Assembly (NCBI GenBank): GCA_000991205.1
Contig: LBRC01000036.1
Coordinates: forward strand, 1 to 6,559
From: Parcubacteria group bacterium GW2011_GWA2_36_10
Lineage (GTDB): Bacteria; Patescibacteriota; Patescibacteriia; UBA1558; GWA2-36-10
Direction of reading: 5' to 3'
Length of the DNA stretch: 6,559 nt
Below the pieces are notes generated by a model, which saw only the letters and a list, made by a program, of their open reading frames with translations, ran no database searches and was not told the DNA's origin. Of the stretch, positions 1 through 5,681 are shown piece after piece; within the stretch, counting starts at the first letter, position 1; every line of letters starts with the position of its first letter. The position numbers and the translations under genes are program-made.

Positions 1-21
1 TTTCCCGCCACCGGCGGGAAA
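1..21. repeat. GC-rich palindrome upstream of htpX
   Basis: Two 9-base arms (TTTCCCGCC and GGCGGGAAA) are perfectly complementary around the 3-base centre ACC. It lies 18 bases before the htpX start and probably belongs to the junction with an unseen upstream gene. The T-rich end is 5' and the A-rich end is 3', so it lacks the U-tract of an intrinsic terminator reading rightward. It resembles the CCCGC-type palindromes at 3418-3446 and 4263-4285 in shape and arm composition, but its loop is not a GNA triplet. The element could continue to the left of the window. Confidence 0.75.
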
Positions 22-39
22 AGCTAAAATAAAAGTTAT

Positions 40-918
40 ATGTATAGTCAAATCGCTAGTAATAAACGAAAAAGCCTTTTATTAATGCTTATATTCATCG
101 TTGTCATCGCCGGATTAGCCTGGATTTTCTCTAAAATATATGGGGGTAACGCCGATATGGTGGTAATTGCCATTGTTTTTGCCTCCGGCATGAGCTTAAT
201 CAGCTTTTTTGCTGGCGATAAAATAGCTCTAGCAACCGCTGGTGCCAAAGCCATCGCTAAGCAAGAAAACCCTTATGTTTATCGCTTAGTAGAAAACTTA
301 AGTATTACTGCTGGCATCCCGACTCCAAAAATTCATATTATTAATGAGCCACAAATGAATGCCTTTGCTACTGGCCGTGATCCTAAACACTCTTCGATTG
401 CTTTAACTACTGGCTTGATAGCCGGTTTAAACAATGAGGAATTAGAAGGTGTGGTCGCTCATGAATTATCACACATTAAAAACTATGACATTCGTGTCAT
501 GATGGTGGTGATAGTATGTATCGGTATTATCACTCTATTATCTGACTGGCTTTTACATAGCTTTTTATGGCGAGGTAATAGAGACAGTGAAAACAAAGCT
601 AATGCTGTGATTATGATCATTGGTTTGATTTTAGCTATTCTTTCTCCACTTTTTGCCCAACTGATTCAACTGGCCGTTTCTCGCAAAAGAGAATTTTTGG
701 CCGACGCTTCAGGCGCACTACTTACTCGCTATCCAGAGGGTTTAGCTAAAGCTTTAGAAAAAATCTCTGTCCAAAATGCCAATCACCCACTACGTCACAG
801 CAATAAAGCTACGGCACATTTATACTTTGCTAATCCCTTTAAAGCCGAGAGTGTCAGCAAATTATTTTCCACTCACCCACCAGTCGCAGAACGCATCAAA
901 GCCTTAAGAAGTATGTAA
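40..918 (+). CDS. htpX: HtpX-type membrane zinc metalloprotease (M48 family)
   Basis: HtpX proteases are integral inner-membrane M48 peptidases that cleave misfolded membrane proteins on the cytoplasmic side. This 292-residue product has the usual family length. The N-terminus (YSQIASNKRKS) matches the typical HtpX opening and is followed by hydrophobic segments at about residues 13-31 and 38-58. The zinc motif is HELSH at 141-145 (catalytic Glu142) and continues as IKNYD. The third ligand is Glu218 in the SRKREFLADA motif. Two more hydrophobic stretches lie at about 153-173 and 188-213. The C-terminus ends with the family's STHPP motif. The ATG at 40 is chosen because it restores the conserved N-terminus. 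No Shine-Dalgarno site precedes it. clpC starts 7 bases after the TAA stop, which suggests a common transcript. No promoter is visible in the 39 bases upstream. Confidence 0.95.
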   Translation: MYSQIASNKRKSLLLMLIFIVVIAGLAWIFSKIYGGNADMVVIAIVFASGMSLISFFAGDKIALATAGAKAIAKQENPYVYRLVENLSITAGIPTPKIHIINEPQMNAFATGRDPKHSSIALTTGLIAGLNNEELEGVVAHELSHIKNYDIRVMMVVIVCIGIITLLSDWLLHSFLWRGNRDSENKANAVIMIIGLILAILSPLFAQLIQLAVSRKREFLADASGALLTRYPEGLAKALEKISVQNANHPLRHSNKATAHLYFANPFKAESVSKLFSTHPPVAERIKALRSM

Positions 919-925
919 AAAAATA

Positions 926-3403
926 ATGGAAAAAGATTTACAAAATATTTTAAATAAATTTACTCACCATTTTAAAAGAGTTTTAATCTCTGCGCAAAAT
1001 ATTGCTTGGTTTAAAAAACAAAAGCAAATTGAAGCGATCGATATTTTGACTGCTTTAGTAAAAACTAAAGGCGCTTTGGGTGCAGAGATTTTACTCAAAA
1101 AAGAAATCGATAAAATATTATTAAACCCAGACAAAACTGACTATAATTTTTCCGAGATCAATCTAGAAACAAATTGGGATGATTTACCTCAACCATCTTT
1201 GGCTTGCCAAAAAATAATTGAGCGTGCTATTTTGACAGCGTTTAAAAACAAACATCGTTACATCGGCACTGAACATTTATTAATGTCTTTGACAGAAAGT
1301 GATGACCAGTCTTTAACCAAAACTTGGGCCATGGCTAAAACTAACTCCAAAGATATTCAACAACATTTAAATTTGGTCCTAAAAACTACTTCTAAATTTA
1401 ATGAAATTACTTTAAACGAAGATTTAAAAGAATTAGACATTTTAGCTGATGACCAAGCTAATAATATTTTAAAAAACTTTACTTTAGACCTGACTGACGA
1501 AACTGTCCAAAAAGACATTGACCCAGTCATTGGTCGCGCTCAAGAAATCGAGCGCTTGATCCAAATATTGGCTCGCCGTCATAAAAACAATCCCCTACTT
1601 TTGGGTGAGGCTGGCGTCGGCAAAACTGCCATCATCGAAGGTTTGGCTAAAAAAATATTATTAGGAGAAGTGCCAGATATTTTATTAGATAAAAAAATCT
1701 TAACTTTAGATTTGCCCGGACTTTTAGCCGGCACGATGTACAGAGGTGAATTTGAGGCTCGCTTAAAACAAGTGATTAACGAAGCACAAAATAACAAAAA
1801 TGTTATTTTATTTATCGATGAATTACATAACATCATCGGTGCTGGCGCCACTGGTGGCTCGATGGATGCCGCTAATATTTTAAAGCCCGCTTTAGCACGT
1901 GGCTCATTTCGCTGTATTGGCGCCACAACTTTTGATGAATACAAAAAGTTTATCGAAAATGATAAGGCTTTAGAAAGACGTTTTCAAGTCATCAATGTCG
2001 AGGAATCAAGTGATGCTGAAGCTGTCCAAATTTTACAAGGTATCAAAAAAAATTATGAACAATTTCATAAAATAACTATTACTAATGAAGCTATCCAACT
2101 GGCCGTCACTCTAAGTAAAAAATATTTTCCTGATAAAAAATTACCCGACAAAGCTATCGATATCTTAGACGAAGCCGCTGCTAAATACAAAATTAAGCAT
2201 AAACAAAATCCTGCTTTACAAGAAATCCGTAATTTAGAATTAGCCTTAAAAAAAATCTACCAAGAAAAAAACCAAGCGATTTTAGCAGAAAATTACACTC
2301 AAGCTTTGGGCTATAAAAATCAAGAAGAAAATTTACTTTTAAATTTAAATAAACTAAAAATTAGCGCTGACAAAAAGAGTCAAGTCATCAAGGGCGTCTT
2401 ATCACCTCAAGATATCAAAGATACAGTTGCTAAAATAAATAACTTAAAAACAATTGAATTAGATAATGCGCAAGAAAAAAGTTTATTAAATTTGGAGCGT
2501 AAATTAAGCAGTCAAATTTTCGGACAAAACAATACTTTCAAACAAATTGCTAATATCATTCGTAAAGCTAAAACTGGCCTACAAGACGCTAATCGTCCAC
2601 TCGCCTCTTTTATGTTTTTAGGCGCCAGTGGTGTCGGCAAAACTGCCACCGCTAAATTGTTAGCGGAAATTTTATTTGGCTCCAGCAAAAACTTGATCCG
2701 CATCGACATGTCCGAATTTAGTGAAAGCTTCACTATTTCCAAGCTCATCGGTGCCCCAGCTGGCTATGTCGGCTACAAAGAAGCTAATAAATTTAGTGAC
2801 TTAGTCAAAAACAAGCCACAGAGCTTAATTTTATTTGACGAAATAGAAAAAGCCCACCCAGATGTTTTTAATTTATTATTACCAATTTTAGAAGAAGGAG
2901 AACTAACTGATAGTAGTGGCCGGACGATTAATTTCAAAAACAATGTGATCATTATGACTTCAAATGTTGGTTTAGAGGTCTTTAATCAACAGGCCATGAT
3001 TGGCTTCGGCTTAACTCAAGAAAAAAATGCTGACCAAGAATTTACGCAAATCAAAACTAGCATTTTACAATCTCTACCTGATTATTTTCCGCCAGAATTT
3101 TTGAACCGCTTGGACAATATTTTAGTATTTGAGTCTTTAGATAAATCTGCGGCCGAAAAAATCATCCAAACTGCCATGCACCACTTACAGGCTAAACTAA
3201 AAGCTAAACAAATTGATTTAATCTTTGAAAAAAAAATAATCTCTTGGTTATTAAAACAGGAAGATAGCTTAAAAGAAGGTGCACGATCGCTCAAACGTTT
3301 AGTTGATCAAAATATCACTGACAAAATAGCTCTCAAAATTATCCAAGCTCATCCTAAAAAAATAAAGATAAAATTAGCCAAAGATAAAATTACATTAATT
3401 TAA
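926..3403 (+). CDS. clpC: ClpC-type AAA+ unfoldase, ATP-dependent Clp protease ATPase subunit
   Basis: ClpC unfolds cytosolic substrates with ATP and feeds them into the ClpP peptidase. The 825-residue product is close to usual ClpC length (about 810-850). It opens with two Clp N-terminal repeats (about residues 1-150). AAA domain 1 has Walker A GEAGVGKT (227-234), Walker B FIDE (296-299) and the arginine pair LERRF (349-353). A short middle segment at about 425-480 is Glu/Lys-rich and resembles the UVR-like middle domain of ClpC rather than the long coiled coil of ClpB. AAA domain 2 has Walker A GASGVGKT (566-573), Walker B LFDE (636-639) and FLNRLD with its Arg finger at 728. An IGF tripeptide at 692-694 fits the ClpP-docking loop, so it should work with ClpP rather than as a disaggregase. 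No clpP or McsA/McsB genes are in the window. It follows htpX by 7 bases, has no Shine-Dalgarno site, and ends at TAA. Confidence 0.95.
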   Translation: MEKDLQNILNKFTHHFKRVLISAQNIAWFKKQKQIEAIDILTALVKTKGALGAEILLKKEIDKILLNPDKTDYNFSEINLETNWDDLPQPSLACQKIIERAILTAFKNKHRYIGTEHLLMSLTESDDQSLTKTWAMAKTNSKDIQQHLNLVLKTTSKFNEITLNEDLKELDILADDQANNILKNFTLDLTDETVQKDIDPVIGRAQEIERLIQILARRHKNNPLLLGEAGVGKTAIIEGLAKKILLGEVPDILLDKKILTLDLPGLLAGTMYRGEFEARLKQVINEAQNNKNVILFIDELHNIIGAGATGGSMDAANILKPALARGSFRCIGATTFDEYKKFIENDKALERRFQVINVEESSDAEAVQILQGIKKNYEQFHKITITNEAIQLAVTLSKKYFPDKKLPDKAIDILDEAAAKYKIKHKQNPALQEIRNLELALKKIYQEKNQAILAENYTQALGYKNQEENLLLNLNKLKISADKKSQVIKGVLSPQDIKDTVAKINNLKTIELDNAQEKSLLNLERKLSSQIFGQNNTFKQIANIIRKAKTGLQDANRPLASFMFLGASGVGKTATAKLLAEILFGSSKNLIRIDMSEFSESFTISKLIGAPAGYVGYKEANKFSDLVKNKPQSLILFDEIEKAHPDVFNLLLPILEEGELTDSSGRTINFKNNVIIMTSNVGLEVFNQQAMIGFGLTQEKNADQEFTQIKTSILQSLPDYFPPEFLNRLDNILVFESLDKSAAEKIIQTAMHHLQAKLKAKQIDLIFEKKIISWLLKQEDSLKEGARSLKRLVDQNITDKIALKIIQAHPKKIKIKLAKDKITLI

Positions 3404-3417
3404 ATTTAAGGCTTCTA

Positions 3418-3446
3418 ATTTTCCTCCCGCGTAGCGGGAGGAAAAT
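3418..3446. repeat. 13-bp-arm palindrome after clpC
   Basis: Arms 3418-3430 (ATTTTCCTCCCGC) and 3434-3446 are perfectly complementary around the loop GTA, so the tip reads GCGTAGC. It begins 14 bases after the clpC stop. It has T-rich 5' and A-rich 3' ends, the opposite of a bidirectional terminator, and no U-run follows on the + strand, so I do not call it an intrinsic terminator. It could stabilise the clpC mRNA 3' end or be a small mobile palindrome. The DNA from here to 3523 holds only this palindrome, the next one, and an unconvincing TATAAA at 3465-3470 without a matching -35. Confidence 0.85.
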
Positions 3447-3471
3447 CGCATGACCAGATAAATTTATAAAC

Positions 3472-3493
3472 TAACACCGCGTACGCGGTGTTA
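3472..3493. repeat. 22-bp perfect palindrome upstream of comF
   Basis: An 11-base arm, TAACACCGCGT (3472-3482), is followed directly by its exact reverse complement. The centre is GTAC, unlike the 3-base loops of the neighbouring palindromes. It ends 30 bases before the preferred comF start and would form a hairpin in any comF leader transcribed from upstream. A GTG inside its right arm (3488) opens the comF frame but is not needed for the protein. As a perfect two-fold symmetric site it could also bind a dimeric protein; nothing else in the sequence shows this. Confidence 0.8.
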
Positions 3494-3523
3494 CATCAAA
3501 AAAATAAAAGTTTTAAAATCATT

Positions 3524-4198
3524 ATGAAGAAAAGCGATTTTAAAAAACTGTGGAATAATCTACTGGATTATATTTGGCCACAATTTTGTCTAGGCTGTGA
3601 GCAAGAAGGCTCACTACTCTGCCAAACTTGTCTGGCTAGTATTCAGCTCCTGCCAGCCGACTACCAGGCTTGGCCAGAAAATCAAAATGATTTTGTCTTT
3701 TCTCATTGTCATGTTTGTTTAGACTATCATCAAGCTTTAACACAAAACTTAATCAAAAATTTTAAATATCAATATTTAAAAATATTAGAAGAACCATTGA
3801 CAGAAATTTTAGCCAAAAAAATTGAACAGCTAAATTTAAACAAAAATTTTGTCATCACTAATATCCCTTTGCATCAGAAAAAAAGAAAAAAACGTGGTTT
3901 TGACCAAACTGAAATCTTAGCCAAAAACTTAAGTCTTAAAATTAATGTCCCTTATCATGCTTTATTGACTCGCTCTAAAAACACCAAGCCTCAAGCACAA
4001 CTAGAAAGAATCGAGCGGCTCAATAATTTACAACAAGCTTTTATAATAAATAAAATTGACCAAAATTTAGTCAAAAATAAAACTATTATCTTGATAGACG
4101 ACGTAGCGACCACCGGCACAACCCTCAATGAAGCAGCTAAAGCCTTACGGATATTGGCTCCCAAGGAAATAATTGCCCTAGTTTTAGCCAAAAATTGA
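3524..4198 (+). CDS. comFC: ComF family phosphoribosyltransferase-like protein
   Basis: ComF proteins combine an N-terminal zinc ribbon with a type I phosphoribosyltransferase fold. They are linked to natural DNA uptake in some bacteria, but their reaction is not established. Starting at ATG 3524 the product has 224 residues, normal for the family. A four-cysteine zinc site is visible (C22, C25, C33, C36), with a further pair at C62 and C65. Family motifs follow: the fKY stretch, RGFDQ before the middle, a KNTKPQAQL...R..N motif, and the PRPP-binding loop ILIDDVATTGTT (189-200). The frame is open back to a GTG at 3488, but that start lies inside a palindrome and adds 12 residues before the natural MKKSDFKKLW beginning, so I prefer 3524. 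No Shine-Dalgarno site is seen. The stop is TGA. No comFA or other competence gene is adjacent, so its role here could equally be in repair or nucleotide metabolism. Confidence 0.9.
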   Translation: MKKSDFKKLWNNLLDYIWPQFCLGCEQEGSLLCQTCLASIQLLPADYQAWPENQNDFVFSHCHVCLDYHQALTQNLIKNFKYQYLKILEEPLTEILAKKIEQLNLNKNFVITNIPLHQKKRKKRGFDQTEILAKNLSLKINVPYHALLTRSKNTKPQAQLERIERLNNLQQAFIINKIDQNLVKNKTIILIDDVATTGTTLNEAAKALRILAPKEIIALVLAKN

Positions 4199-4262
4199 CC
4201 TTGCCAAAAAGACAAAAATATATTATGATATAGCCTGTTATCAAGCTTTATTGAAGATATGC

Positions 4263-4285
4263 TTAATCCCGCGCAGCGGGATTAA
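4263..4285. repeat. 10-bp-arm palindrome before the tRNA cluster
   Basis: Arms TTAATCCCGC (4263-4272) and GCGGGATTAA (4276-4285) are perfectly complementary around GCA, giving the tip heptamer GCGCAGC. It closely resembles the palindrome at 3418-3446 in its CCCGC...GCGGG core, but the outer bases differ in a compensatory way. Its last four bases are the start of the promoter -35 element for the tRNA cluster. The stretch 4199-4262, between the comF stop and this element, is AT-rich and shows no gene, terminator or other clear signal. Confidence 0.85.
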
Positions 4286-4310
4286 CAAATCCCAAAACAA
4301 GCATGATAAT
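4282..4310 (+). promoter_or_regulatory. Sigma-70-type promoter for the tRNA cluster
   Basis: A -35 box TTAACA (4282-4287) and a -10 box GATAAT (4305-4310) each match five of six consensus positions and are separated by the optimal 17 bases. Transcription would start near 4317, giving a leader of about 13 bases before tRNA-Ser(GCU). The -35 box overlaps the right arm of the palindrome at 4263-4285, so the palindrome could influence access of RNA polymerase. Confidence 0.6.
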
Positions 4311-4329
4311 GTGTATTGGTTATAAATAT

Positions 4330-4495
<166 letters not shown>

Positions 4496-4496
4496 A

Positions 4497-4516
4497 CCCC
4501 GAACATAAGTGAGGGG
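4497..4516 (-). repeat. Diverged TTCGACT-type palindromic repeat, minus orientation
   Basis: CCCC and GGGG arms flank GAACATAAGTGA. It aligns well with the minus strand of the repeat in the hairpin at 5637-5656, sharing the frame CCC.GAACA...GT.GA.GGG. It sits one base after the right end of element E1. The match is imperfect, so membership of the same repeat family is an inference. Confidence 0.4.
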
Positions 4517-4530
4517 CAACAGTAAACAAA

Positions 4531-4590
4531 TGGAGAGTTGGCAGTGATGGTCCCTGCCTGCCGGCAGGCAGGTAACGCGACGGGAAAAAC
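4531..4590 (+). pseudogene. Truncated tRNA-Ser(UGA) copy split by a palindrome
   Basis: The 14 bases at 4531-4544 are identical to 4611-4624, the start of the intact tRNA-Ser(UGA) plus its preceding T. Similarity continues through TGGTC (4548-4552), with one extra base before it. It is then interrupted by a 20-base palindrome (4553-4572) and resumes as TAACGCG plus CGG (4573-4583), matching 4632-4642 of the intact gene. It fades by about 4590. The copy therefore holds an acceptor 5' strand, a D arm broken in its loop, and half an anticodon stem. The anticodon, variable arm, T arm and 3' acceptor strand are missing, so it cannot make a tRNA. It starts exactly 80 bases before the intact copy, as expected for a decayed tandem duplication. 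Confidence 0.75.
4553..4572. repeat. 20-bp perfect palindrome inserted in the tRNA-Ser pseudogene
   Basis: The left half CCTGCCTGCC is followed directly by its reverse complement GGCAGGCAGG, with no loop. The intact tRNA-Ser(UGA) at 4627-4638 shows the uninterrupted sequence TGGTC|TAACGCG, so the insertion boundaries can be read to the base. From general knowledge, this palindrome and its variants recur in many CPR genomes; its copy number here cannot be judged from one window. Confidence 0.85.
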
Positions 4591-4611
4591 TTTAACAAAA
4601 AATTTTATAAT

Positions 4612-4699
4612 GGAGAGTTGGCAGAGTGGTCTAACGCGGCGGTCTTGAAAACCGTTGTCCTGCAAGGGACCGAGGGTTCGAATCCTTCACTCTCCGCCA
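4612..4699 (+). tRNA. tRNA-Ser (anticodon UGA)
   Basis: This is a complete class II tRNA. Acceptor strands GGAGAGT (4612-4618) and ACTCTCC (4689-4695) pair perfectly. The anticodon stem 4639-4643/4651-4655 closes the loop CTTGAAA, with anticodon TGA at 4646-4648, which reads UCN serine codons. A long variable arm follows (about 4656-4671). The T arm is GAGGG-TTCGAAT-CCTTC (4672-4688). The discriminator is G and CCA is encoded (4697-4699). A perfect TATAAT at 4606-4611 touches the 5' end of the gene and is too close to be its promoter, so transcription probably comes from the promoter before tRNA-Ser(GCU). A broken copy lies just upstream. Confidence 0.97.
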
Positions 4700-4787
4700 C
4701 TCGATTCGCCTTTTGCTTCGCAAAAAGCTCACTCGTGGTCGCCGGTGTTTTCAACACCTCTGACCATTCTATATTATAGAATCGAGT
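4699..4787. repeat. Inverted-repeat element abutting tRNA-Ser(UGA) (element E2)
   Basis: Terminal inverted repeats ACTCGATTC (4699-4707) and GAATCGAGT (4779-4787) enclose 89 bases, starting on the last A of the tRNA CCA. Three inner hairpins are visible. TTTTGC-TTC-GCAAAA is at 4711-4725. GGTGTT-TTC-AACACC at 4744-4758 sits inside an outer TGGTC/GACCA stem (4736-4766). ATTCTATA-T-TATAGAAT at 4766-4782 overlaps the right terminal repeat. The overall plan matches 4419-4495: a TCGA-containing end, a GCTTCGC tip, a CTC...TGG segment and an inverted end. No coding capacity is present. Confidence 0.6.
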
Positions 4788-4789
4788 AT

Positions 4790-4816
4790 CTTGAGCGAGC
4801 GTAGCGAGTCGAAAGG
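4790..4816 (-). repeat. TTCGACT...GCTCA-type repeat, minus orientation
   Basis: Read on the minus strand this begins CCTTTCGACTCGC and ends GCTCGCTCAAG. This is the TTCGACT...GCTCA pattern also seen on the plus strand at 4420-4453 and 5639-5655. It contains the heptamer GCGTAGC (4799-4805). It lies two bases after element E2, the same relative place that 4497-4516 has after element E1. The stretch 4817-4835 up to the tRNA-Arg gene holds only a TATAGT (4825-4830), too near the gene to be a normal promoter. Confidence 0.55.
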
Positions 4817-4835
4817 CATTCGCTTATAGTCTTGT

Positions 4836-4911
4836 GTCCTCGTAGCTCAGTGGATAGAGCGTTTGGTTGCGGTCCAAAAGGTCGCAGGTTCGACTCCTGC
4901 CGGGGACACCA
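4836..4911 (+). tRNA. tRNA-Arg (anticodon GCG)
   Basis: This is a complete class I tRNA of 76 bases including CCA. The acceptor GTCCTCG (4836-4842) pairs with CGGGGAC (4901-4907), with one G-T pair. The D arm is GCTC-AGTGGATA-GAGC, with A at the position 20 region that arginyl-tRNA synthetase recognises. The anticodon stem TTTGG/CCAAA closes the loop TTGCGGT, with GCG at 4869-4871, reading CGC and CGU. The T arm is GCAGG-TTCGACT-CCTGC. The discriminator is A and CCA is encoded (4909-4911). Most bacteria read CGN with an ACG anticodon modified to inosine, so a genomic G34 is unusual. A terminator follows seven bases after the gene. Confidence 0.95.
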
Positions 4912-4918
4912 TAAAATC

Positions 4919-4942
4919 ACAGCTTATAATAAGCTGTTTTTT
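4919..4942 (+). terminator. Intrinsic terminator of the tRNA cluster
   Basis: ACAGCTTA (4919-4926) pairs with TAAGCTGT (4930-4937) across a TAA loop, and the T-run continues to 4942. The 8-bp stem plus six-base T-run (4937-4942), just after tRNA-Arg, has the standard layout of a Rho-independent terminator. It is one of only two hairpins in the window with A/T polarity suited to termination on the + strand. Confidence 0.8.
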
Positions 4943-4953
4943 GTTGTAAAATA

Positions 4954-4962
4954 TGCTATAAT
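4954..4962 (+). promoter_or_regulatory. Extended -10 promoter for the membrane protein gene
   Basis: TGCTATAAT (4954-4962) is a perfect -10 box with the upstream TG of an extended -10 element. No good -35 lies 16-18 bases upstream, where the tRNA terminator stem and T-run sit; extended -10 promoters do not need one. Transcription would start near 4969, leaving a leader of about 15 bases with no Shine-Dalgarno site before the ATG at 4984. Confidence 0.7.
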
Positions 4963-4983
4963 AAAACTAGCTTAAATAAAATT

Positions 4984-5613
4984 ATGCCAGAAAATAACAA
5001 TTTTAAACAATCATTTCTTGAAGAAGAAGATACTAACACTGAAGAATTAGAAAGCTTTCCTCTTGAAGAAGATGAAAATTTAGCTAGTGAGGATATTTTA
5101 GCCCAATGGCAAATACCAGAATTTCATAAACACGCCAAAACTAAAAAATGGTACAGCTACTTCTTTTTAATTATTGGCGTCATTATTGCCCTCTCAATTA
5201 TTGGCCTCAATATTACACTATTTAAAATTTCTGACCAAGCATTTGCCATTACTTTTGATAAAGGTAATTATCTATTTATTATTTTTATCATTTTAGCTAC
5301 TATCCTCTATCTAATCATCGAGAAAGCCGATATTAAAACTTTAGATTTTACTATTACTTATGATGGCATTTTTATCGCTAATAAATTTACTGAATTTAAA
5401 AATTTAAAAAACTTTTATATCATCTATCAGCCACCACAAACAAAAAATCTCTACTTACAATACAAAAATACTTTTAGGCCCTACTTACAAATTCCTTTAC
5501 TTGACCAAAATCCGGTGGAAATCAGAAAAATTTTATTAGAATTTTTACCTGAAGATTTAGCCAAAGAAGATGTGCCTACTCGTGAAGCTATTAGCGGGCT
5601 ACTCAAACTATAA
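4984..5613 (+). CDS. Two-helix membrane protein of unknown function, CPR-type family
   Basis: I cannot give this 209-residue product a function. Its first 40 residues are strongly acidic (Glu/Asp-rich) and probably disordered. A W-x-PEF motif (42-47) precedes a basic patch, then two hydrophobic helices at about 57-80 and 96-112. The rest (about 113-209) reads as a soluble beta-rich domain with alternating hydrophobic residues (FTITYDGIFI, NLYLQY), followed by PLLDQNPVEIRKILLEFLPE, a helix-forming end. This order (acidic tail, W.PE motif, paired helices, and a small domain ending in a P.xxVxEIRxxLLxFLPE-like motif) matches a hypothetical protein I recall as common in Parcubacteria and related genomes. 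The C-terminal half could be PH-like, but that is inference. The gene has its own extended -10 promoter and is followed by a strong hairpin, so it looks like a single-gene unit. The start at 4984 fits the promoter position. Confidence 0.85.
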   Translation: MPENNNFKQSFLEEEDTNTEELESFPLEEDENLASEDILAQWQIPEFHKHAKTKKWYSYFFLIIGVIIALSIIGLNITLFKISDQAFAITFDKGNYLFIIFIILATILYLIIEKADIKTLDFTITYDGIFIANKFTEFKNLKNFYIIYQPPQTKNLYLQYKNTFRPYLQIPLLDQNPVEIRKILLEFLPEDLAKEDVPTREAISGLLKL

Positions 5614-5624
5614 AAAATCATCAA

Positions 5625-5667
5625 AAATAACCCCGCCCCTTCGACTGTGTTCAGGGCGGGGTTATTT
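5625..5667. terminator. 14-bp hairpin between the membrane protein gene and recG, with an embedded repeat
   Basis: Arms 5625-5638 (AAATAACCCCGCCC) and 5654-5667 are perfectly complementary across a 15-base loop. The loop contains TTCGACTGTGTTCA, a member of the TTCGACT...GCTCA repeat pattern. The A-rich 5' and T-rich 3' ends suit a bidirectional intrinsic terminator, though the trailing tract TTATTT is short and broken. An alternative register pairs CCCT (5637-5640) with AGGG (5653-5656). It ends only 14 bases before the recG start. Confidence 0.65.
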
Positions 5668-5681
5668 ACTATCAGACAACT

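Noticed and set aside
4196..4198. TGA at the end of comF as a possible glycine codon (code 25, as in Gracilibacteria)
   Set aside because: The ComF product is complete at this TGA, no in-frame TGA interrupts the other genes, and conserved glycines use GGN codons. Code 11 explains the window.
48..4215. Minus-strand open frames at 48-254, 1579-1944, 2512-2748, 3082-3294 and 3991-4215
   Set aside because: Each lies mostly or wholly opposite a conserved gene (htpX, clpC or comF), has an unnatural composition and shows no recognisable family motif.
4606..4611. Perfect TATAAT directly before tRNA-Ser(UGA)
   Set aside because: It touches the mature 5' end, so transcription would begin inside the tRNA. 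No -35 box lies at the right distance. It could matter only if it drives something downstream.
4748..4775. Possible promoter inside element E2 (TTTTCA, 16 bases, TATATT) reading toward tRNA-Arg
   Set aside because: The -35 match is only four of six, and both boxes lie in hairpin arms whose symmetry already explains their sequence. The upstream promoter at 4282-4310 suffices for the cluster.
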